NCBI GenBank assembly: GCA_964023275.1
Contig: OZ029927.1
Coordinates: 3,519,715-3,583,714, forward strand
Reading direction: 5' to 3'
DNA: 64,000 nt
Source: Norana najaformis
Lineage: Eukaryota > Annelida > Clitellata > Crassiclitellata > Hormogastridae
Shown here: positions 57,951 through 64,000 of the stretch, in pieces
Numbering within the stretch: the first letter of the stretch is position 1
Layout of the letters: the number at the start of each line of letters is the position of its first letter
Notes under the pieces: generated by a model
What the model was told of the DNA's origin: nothing
Seen by the model: only the letters and a program-made list of their open reading frames with translations
Database searches by the model: none
Program-made: the position numbers and the translations under genes

Positions 57951-59280
57951 AAAATAAGTAACGTCTTGAATCTGCAAGTCTTCTTCTGGCCAGATTGTTT
58001 CTTTTCCACTTGCTCTAGACTTGGCCTCTGGTAGTGCTCGGCAGCGAGGTATGAAGTGAACGGACAGGGATAATGATGAAGAAATGTGGATGGATAAAAC
58101 CTGAAGGGTCAACAAATGGAGGCGTGTGACGTACGCCAACAGGCCTTGGCCCACGAACTTAAGGAAGGAAGGAATGTCTAGTAATGTAATGAAATTACAT
58201 TTATACGGTAACAGCAATATTTATTTAGACAGAACAATTTCAATGTCCTTTGGTGCCGTCGAGGTAACAACTGCAGTAAAATCGTTCAAATTAAACTAAT
58301 CCTGAGCTAGAGACACCGACAGACTGACCAACCAACCAAATATCTGAAGATGTGTTCCATTTTTTGACGTCCAGTTGTCAGTTAAAACGCTGTTGTTGTA
58401 TCTGCTGTTGAAAAAGAGCTTCACAGAATCTGCAACACCACAAATTATAATGTAATACAAACTAACGTGTCAGAACCAAAGATTACTACAGCACTTCTAT
58501 TACAGTTCTTCAGAGGCATCATCAATTGCAAGCAAGACCTTTACATACCCTTCAGACAGCAAATGATAGCCTTATTAAAATATAAGACGGGGTAAAAATG
58601 TCAGATATGTACCGAGACCAGTAACACATCTGAATGTACAAAATACTTGGTATGCAACAAAAATGAATCTTACTATTCTTCCTTTTAAAACAAATCTATT
58701 TACATGCCTCAGCATTAGATATTTATACCAAGTAAGTAGAGCAATAATAAAAATAATAATAGTAATAATAAAGGCGATCATTTTGCTGGCATTCTTGCTC
58801 TGTGATCCTGTGATTGTGGTTAACAGACTGATGAGTGGAATCAAAGCAATCAGATCAGATTGGGCAAGCAGTTTACACACTTCTACCTCTGTTTTCAAGC
58901 AAGGCAGAATTTGGAACTGGGTGGGAAACGGCAGGCCCTGTTGTGCACGGGCCCCCTTTTCTTGGACTCCGAGAGCTGTCCCTTGCCAGCCCACACTCAA
59001 GACAGATAATGACCGCCTCTTCAATACTACTGAACAAATGTCTGCTAATTATGACAAAAATTTGTGTAATTAAATGTCAACCATAAGCAGACACGTTTGC
59101 TGCCAAACTCGTAAAAAAAATTCTATAGATCTCATAACTTGCAATCATTATGTAACAACTCTTATTAGGCAATGCAGATGACTCATTGAGGCGGTCAGCC
59201 CATCTCTTTTGAATAGGTTTCCTTGGCTTTTCTTTGTCTCTTTTCCATAAGCAATTGAAAACCATTTGGTCCAATCATGG
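57951..59280. other. Probable intron; GC-richer patch at 58900-59030
   Basis: The patch is open on minus (58575-59024) and includes GWQGTALGVQEKGARAQQG, but has no recognised motif, so it is left unassigned. A (TAA)n-rich run lies near 58745-58770. Confidence 0.4.
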
Positions 59281-59285
59281 TTTCG

Positions 59286-59386
59286 GATGTCAGGTCGGGA
59301 GTGCCTCTGAGGAGTTTCCCTTGAAGTGGTGCTATATAAATTTGTGATTATAATTACAATCACAGTTACAATTACAATTACAAACC
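59286..59386 (+). mobile_element. Retroelement tail, family T
   Basis: ATGTCAGGTCGGGAGTGCCT, CTGAGGAGTTTCCCTTGAAG, TGGTGCTATATAAATTTGTG, then an expanding ATTACAATC/ACAGTTACAATTACA end. Confidence 0.7.
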
Positions 59387-59459
59387 TACTTATTAAACGT
59401 TTTACCGCAGCATCGGTCAATGAAACTTGAGAGTCTCAATTTACCCAAGTAACTGACAC

Positions 59460-59558
59460 CTTGCAGATTGCAGATATTTCCAGCGCAGCACAGCAGACAG
59501 CTGCGAGTCACTTGATGCGAATGGCAGCAAAAGTCTTCCATCTTCCAGACATTTACAG
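59460..59558 (-). CDS. Candidate exon with Ly6-like CCxxxxCN ending (uncertain)
   Basis: On minus, AGCTAGTTCTTGCTTAG is followed by 99 bases and a donor CAAG|GTGTCA. Read in phase 1-1 it gives VNVWKMEDFCCHSHQVTRSC, then LLCCAGNICNLQ, rich in cysteine. The block CCAGNICN fits the CC-x4-CN signature that closes Ly6/three-finger domains. The phase agrees with the neighbours at 60024 and 56775. However, another frame is also open, the exon is short and the donor is only fair. It may be chance. Confidence 0.25.
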
Positions 59559-60023
59559 CTAAGCAAGAACTAGCTATTTGGTTTATCTAATTACGACTGT
59601 GTCAGTAATGGTCGGCTTCCATCAGAGAATCCAACTGCGGCATCCACCTGTCACCTGAGAAGGGGCTTTTATCAGCCCGTATCTTCAAAATGACCGTCTC
59701 TGATTTTCCCAGCCTTAGAGCATAAGAGAACTTGAAACAACTCACTTATCAGACTCATAATCATGCAATGCATTGTATGCTACTTCAGACAAGCTCTAAA
59801 CAGCAATACATAAATTCAACTTAAAGTTTGGCAGTAAATGAAGTTTACATGTGAAATGAATAAAAGTAAATAAGTAAAACACACACTGTTTAGATCAGTT
59901 AGATAGCCAAACATGCAGCGCTTTTCAGAGGTACTTAAAAGGAGCTACATTAAGCATCTTCATACAAACTTACACGATAGATACATGCAAATTGCAAAAG
60001 GTAACAACAGCGGATGGTCTTAC

Positions 60024-60207
60024 GCAGATCAAATTCGGGTGGAATGGAGATGACAAGCCGAGCATAGGCTTCCGAGGAGCAGTTATTCATGGCAAGAACA
60101 GCGGAGAAGATGGAGAAGACGCCGATGGAAACAAGTGTGGCTTGACCGAACCCCACTGGACCTCCTCCGGCAAAGACGTTTGCTCCGGCAACGGAATTAT
60201 ATCCCTT
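60024..60207 (-). CDS. Candidate exon with hydrophobic segment, upstream of the EGF exons
   Basis: On minus, a pyrimidine-rich acceptor (GATTCTTTTTTATGCTGGAT then GTTCAG) is followed by 184 bases and a strong donor (CTGC|GTAAGA). Only frame 0 is open, and it leaves in phase 1. It encodes KGYNSVAGANVFAGGGPVGF, GQATLVSIGVFSIFSAVLAM, then NNCSSEAYARLVISIPPEFD and L. A Gly-rich lead is followed by about 17 hydrophobic residues that could span or enter a membrane. Third positions are strongly G/C (many GCC, GTC, ATC, TTC, TCC), unlike the AT-rich surroundings. An in-frame ATG lies 15 bases before the acceptor, so it could instead be a first exon. The plus strand is open too, but has no good splice sites. 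The family is not recognised. Confidence 0.45.
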
Positions 60208-60410
60208 CTGAACATCCAGCATAAAAAAGAATCAATGCACGAATGTACTCAACGCTGAATGAGAGCTCACTCATGGCATTGTCTTACTGCTGGTCAGGAT
60301 TATAAAGATCAGACGACAGCCAATGATGATGATGATACAATCAATGACAAGGACGATGATGACACAGCAAGCAATTATGATGATAATCAACAGCAATGAA
60401 GATACTGTAC

Positions 60411-60560
60411 CATTAGCCGATTGGTTCAATGCTTGCCTTGCAAGGAAAGGTATGCAGGTTCAAGCCTCCTCTCAGACAGTCACAGGATCAGGCCCCCTGC
60501 ACATGACTGCTGTGATCTACTGATGCAATATCATTCGATAGAAGCACTATCTAAATTTAA
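60411..60560 (+). mobile_element. tRNA-derived SINE
   Basis: CATTAGCCGATTGGTTCAAT, GCTTGCCTTGCAAGG and a B box GGTTCAAGCCTCC (60458-60470), with a tail TCGATAGAAGCACTATCTAA related to S1. Confidence 0.6.
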
Positions 60561-60784
60561 GATGATAAACGGGGCCAAAACAAACCGTGATGCAGCTGCT
60601 ACAGTTGTGGATGATTCAAATGAAGGTCACTTAATTTAGCAACTGGTTGAGATGAGAATGTCAAGACAAGTTAAGATGAGTGCACAATGCGGCACAGTAG
60701 TCCGTTCAGTAGCAATAATTGCGGCTTCACGTCTCCCATGTGCACAGCGCTGGACGAGTTGTTCCCGCGCACTCGTCTTGTGCC

Positions 60785-60850
60785 TCAGATTCAGATTTAC
60801 TGACATTGTGCACATAATAAGTGCAATAAAATAAAATAAATAAAAAATAC
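60785..60850 (+). repeat. Retroelement tail, family D
   Basis: CAGATTCAGATTTACTGACA, TTGTGCACATAATAAGTGC, then AATAAAATAAAATAAATAAA. Confidence 0.55.
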
Positions 60851-60967
60851 AAATTCATCACATGCCATCTGGGTAAGATGTTCAAATGAACAAATGCATA
60901 ACAACAGCCAAATAACAAGTAACTGGACAGCTAGACATGAATGACACACAGACACACCCTTCCTTCC

Positions 60968-60998
60968 TTTTATCTCTCTCTCTCTCTCTCTCTCTCTG
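60968..60998 (+). repeat. (TC)n microsatellite
   Basis: TCTCTCTCTCTCTCTC run; it makes the Arg/Glu-rich minus frame here. Confidence 0.9.
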
Positions 60999-61024
60999 CT
61001 CCAATCCCAAACACCACCCACTGT

Positions 61025-61190
61025 AGCTGTCACACTGTCTCTCTGCCTGACTTTTGGATCTTGACCTGGAACCAAACATTTTTGCCTATCGATTTTGTTC
61101 TGACTGAGCGCCTGTGAATAAGCTGGTCCCCGTGACGCGGTTTTCGTTGGGTGTTGTAGAAGTCTTGGGATCACGATTACAATTAATTAC
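61025..61190 (+). mobile_element. Retroelement 3' tail, family A (long copy)
   Basis: CACACTGTCTCTCTGCCTGA, CTTTTGGATCTTGACCTGGA, TTGCCTATCGATTTTGTTCT, GTGAATAAGCTGGTCCCCGT, TTTCGTTGGGTGTTGTAGAA, then ATCACGATTACAATTAATTA. No coding region precedes it, unlike the copy at 40205-40705. Confidence 0.7.
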
Positions 61191-62355
61191 GAGACCGAAT
61201 GCGAGACACAGAACAGCAGTTTCATTCAGTCATCATTACCTAGCCATCTGATTTAAGTCATAACAGCTATGGTTTATGGATACAGCAGACATAAAGCCGT
61301 AGGAGCAGAACGGGTGCTTCTTTAATTTCTGTTTCCCACATTCACTCCTCATTGACTCAAAGCTGCTCAGTCTGCAGCTCACCAATCTGCTCTTTAATGT
61401 TGTAAGATGATCGGAAGAATTTACCAAACCAGCTGAATGCTAAACTGGGGTTGTGCATATCTGTGTAAGGTGTGATCAACTCAGTCATGATCGCTTGCAT
61501 AGACTAAGCAAAGGCCGGTTACCATTTGTCCCGAATTTGGCCTCTTATGCTCTTCTGTTGGATAAACCATTGTTTCGCTTAATGTATTTCCAGTCTCAAC
61601 AGAAATATCAGTCAGATCTTCTAACTACAGGCCTGGAAGGATAATGGCAGTCTGGGTGCATTCTTGTAAGGACAGAATTTAGCAAATCTCCATGCAAGGA
61701 AAATAGCTTCACACTAAAATGGATTAATCCAGCAAACAATTACCACACACAAACACTTTAGTGAGGTTGGAATAGTGTCATCCCCTTATCAGGAAAATAA
61801 TCAGATGGATTGGATAAGGGAAGAGATTGCTGACCAAAGTGTATGCATCATTCATGGAATACAGAAGGCTGAAGAGGTTTTTTAATGTTGGTAAATGTTA
61901 AATGCTCACATAAATACATTTAAAAAATACATTTATATTAAAAAACAGATCACTTTGTGTTTTGAGAGCAACTTAAACATATCTAAGGGAGAACTAGGTG
62001 TGTGGCTTAGTAACAGTAAAGCTCCCATGTTCCAAAGTGCAATGTAGGAATTATGTCAACAGTCTATTTTATACCTACGCCATGCCGGTTTTGCTAGTTT
62101 TCCAAAGCAGAGTCTGTGGATTAAAGGATCTTCTTGGTGAAGTTTGACAACAACAACAACAACAATAACAATTTAACCACCAAACAACCTTACGTGTTGC
62201 TTGGCTCCAAAACATACGGCTAACTCCACACGTGGCTTCAAGATTCGAATTAATTCGTACCGTGCTAAAATGCCACAGTATTTCCTTATTATTAACTCCT
62301 CAACCATTCACGGAGCCTAGTGGGACACAGAAGGAATCAAGGGTGCAAATGACAA
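61191..62355. other. No gene seen; short (AAC)n near 62149-62166
   Basis: AT-rich sequence, no motif. Confidence 0.45.
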
Positions 62356-62359
62356 CCAT

Positions 62360-62540
62360 GTATATGCAAATGTATACAGCGTCTATAGCGACGTATGGCC
62401 TCGACCCTGCTCATTTTTCAATGAATTTGTCGGGTGAGATCCTTCACCACCGCTGCCTGTTTGAATGGGCACCACACCACTTAAGGTCCCCACGTACAGA
62501 CCATGCTAGCCTGAGATATAAATCTCCGAAATAAGCCACG
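62360..62540 (+). repeat. Dispersed repeat R (longest copy)
   Basis: GCCTCGACCCTGCTCATTTT, TCGGGTGAGATCCTTCACCA, CCGCTGCCTG, CACCACTTAAGGTCCCCACG and AGCCTGAGATATAAATCTCC. Copies are at 15115-15300 and 49450-49560. Confidence 0.6.
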
Positions 62541-63780
62541 ATTGGAACGCAAACCGGCATTCTCACACACAGAGATGCCTCAACGTACGATTTAACCAAC
62601 GTAGCTAACCAGGCCAGCAACTGTGTTATGGATGGTGTGCATAACACGAATTATTACCTCCAATGAAGGCAAGAAGTAGATGGACTCTTTTGTTGGGCCC
62701 TGCTGTACACCTGCTTGGTCTCGGCCATCCCAGTCTGATCTTGGGCTACACATCCTGTCTTCATCTTCACTTTTCTAGGAAATAACAAACATCTCTGACT
62801 AACAATCAACAAGACCCTCTGCCAAGTTCAAGAAAACACTAACATCTTCAAGCTTAACGTGGTAATATATAAATTACTATCAGTACATCTCTAGTATGGG
62901 CTGCTATAATGATATTAAAGACTTCAACCATTGTCTTATCTCATAAATACAGGGTGGTCATAAATAATAACATGTCAACAACCTACTGTGGGCATAACAA
63001 AAAGCCGTGAGAAAAATCAATGCAGAACTTCCCTTCATCACCCCTAAGTCACCTTTGACATATTGGATAACTTCAGTCAGAGACTAGCGTGCAACACTAT
63101 CTCCAAACAGACAGACATAAACAAATCTCTGTAATAAATGCCTTACATAAATATTCAGAAGAGATGGAACATTTCCAATTCTCGTTGGTCCATTTCTATA
63201 GAACAGCCATTTTTCACTATTTGATAAAAAACGGAAACAGCCATTCAACCGATATGATGTTTATCACTTGGACACCAGGTCATAGGTCGAAAGAACATCA
63301 GAGCGGATCATGACTCACCAAACAGTGGGTTCAACAACAATAGCTGAACAACATTTTAATCAGCATCCATCTTTGTTTCTGTGCTCCAAGTAAAAACAAC
63401 AAATAACCAAAACTGATCTAACCTGATATGGTTCGAATTGAACAGTTAGGCTCAGTGCATCACACTAGGTTTGTTTTTTATTGATTTAGATTGTCTCAGT
63501 AAATCCAAATTTATATATTATATATATATATACATACCAATGAAACCCTAACATATGGGGTGGATATATGAGATGATAGCAGTATATGTTTCATATGTTA
63601 AATGTACCGACCCCACCCGATGTTCAACTCCATTACTGGCCAAAGCAAGAAGGTAATGTCCAAAAAAAACAAAGCAAAATCTGAAGGGTTTTGAAAGTCA
63701 ACTAAGAATAATGGCAAATTCTCTTCTAATCTACAGACTTCCACGGCTTCATAAGCTCTATCACATGAGGTATTAGGTGA
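62541..63780. other. No gene seen; (TA)n near 63512-63530
   Basis: Unique-looking sequence; frames at 62444-62647, 63089-63313 and 63598-63870 have no motif. Confidence 0.45.
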
Positions 63781-63799
63781 TGCTTGCTTCAGTGTAAAA

Positions 63800-63862
63800 C
63801 TCCAGTTCGTGATCGTAATTGTATAGTGTCTCTCAAGACCACTCAAAGGCACTCTGTACGTG
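63800..63862 (-). mobile_element. Retroelement tail, family T (diverged)
   Basis: The minus strand reads AGAGTGCCTTTGAGTGGTCT, TGAGAGACACTATACAATTA and CGATCACGAACTGG, a worn version of the tails at 57874 and 59286. Confidence 0.45.
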
Positions 63863-64000
63863 ACTATCATTCAGATGAAGAAAAGCTTGCCTTCAATGTA
63901 ATCAGCAAGGCAGCTTGTGCTAAGAACTCAGACAGAGCTCATTCCAAAGTCAGCCAGTAACAAGGCAGAAAGATTTACTGGAAAATTTGAAACAATTGAA

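Noticed and set aside
58575-59024. 149-codon minus frame
   Set aside because: The C-terminal half comes from an (ATT)n-rich stretch; the GC-rich half has no motif or firm splice sites.
59992-60258. Plus frame opposite the candidate exon at 60024-60207
   Set aside because: It reads plausibly but lacks a good acceptor and donor, while the minus strand has both and strong GC3.

Overview
This is eukaryotic, almost certainly metazoan, nuclear DNA. It is AT-rich, its open reading frames are short, and it has no operons or ribosome binding sites. Recognisable coding signal comes as short pieces bounded by splice-site-like GT/AG dinucleotides, inside long stretches filled with retrotransposon fragments, tRNA-derived SINEs and microsatellites. 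LINE C-termini with the LDYC, HWLP and GPxLWNSLP motifs, a pogo-like transposase piece and many tails of the type 'GTGCTATATAA plus microsatellite' suggest an invertebrate, perhaps marine. I cannot name the species. The window opens on a BamHI site (GGATCC), which may be chance or a clone end.

Host genes. The best coding evidence is on the minus strand. At the right end are two exons with phase 1 at both ends: a calcium-binding EGF exon (54565-54687) and an EGF/EB-like six-cysteine exon (56775-56927). Two weaker candidates lie upstream of them on that strand: 59460-59558 (CCxxxxCN motif) and 60024-60207 (hydrophobic, high GC at third positions, leaving in phase 1). Together they suggest part of a secreted or membrane EGF-type protein reading leftward. 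On the left, a candidate signal-peptide exon (25847-25940) lies just downstream, on the minus strand, of a CpG-rich segment (26200-26590). A further phase 1-1 cysteine-rich exon is at 2892-2966. These may belong to a second leftward gene, but the links are inferred.

Mobile DNA. From 16824 to 20069 lies a decayed DNA transposon with imperfect terminal inverted repeats. Its transposase-like gene is broken by stops and frameshifts, and a LINE 3' fragment in the opposite orientation sits inside it. A pogo-like transposase fragment is at 15417-15715. LINE fragments of several families lie at about 1.5, 6.8, 9.7, 15.8, 17.4, 38.9, 40.2, 42-43.5, 45.9, 46.9-47.6, 48.8 and 53.4-54.5 kb; around 42.7-43.6 kb one LINE appears to be inserted in another. 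At least ten tRNA-derived SINEs with B-box-like sequences are scattered through the window.

Tandem repeats include a 21-bp minisatellite (27144-27440), a 24-bp array (46275-46482), a 31-bp array (23871-23996), a 10-bp array (23355-23420) and many simple repeats. Most of the remaining sequence shows no supportable gene and is reported as intronic or intergenic.
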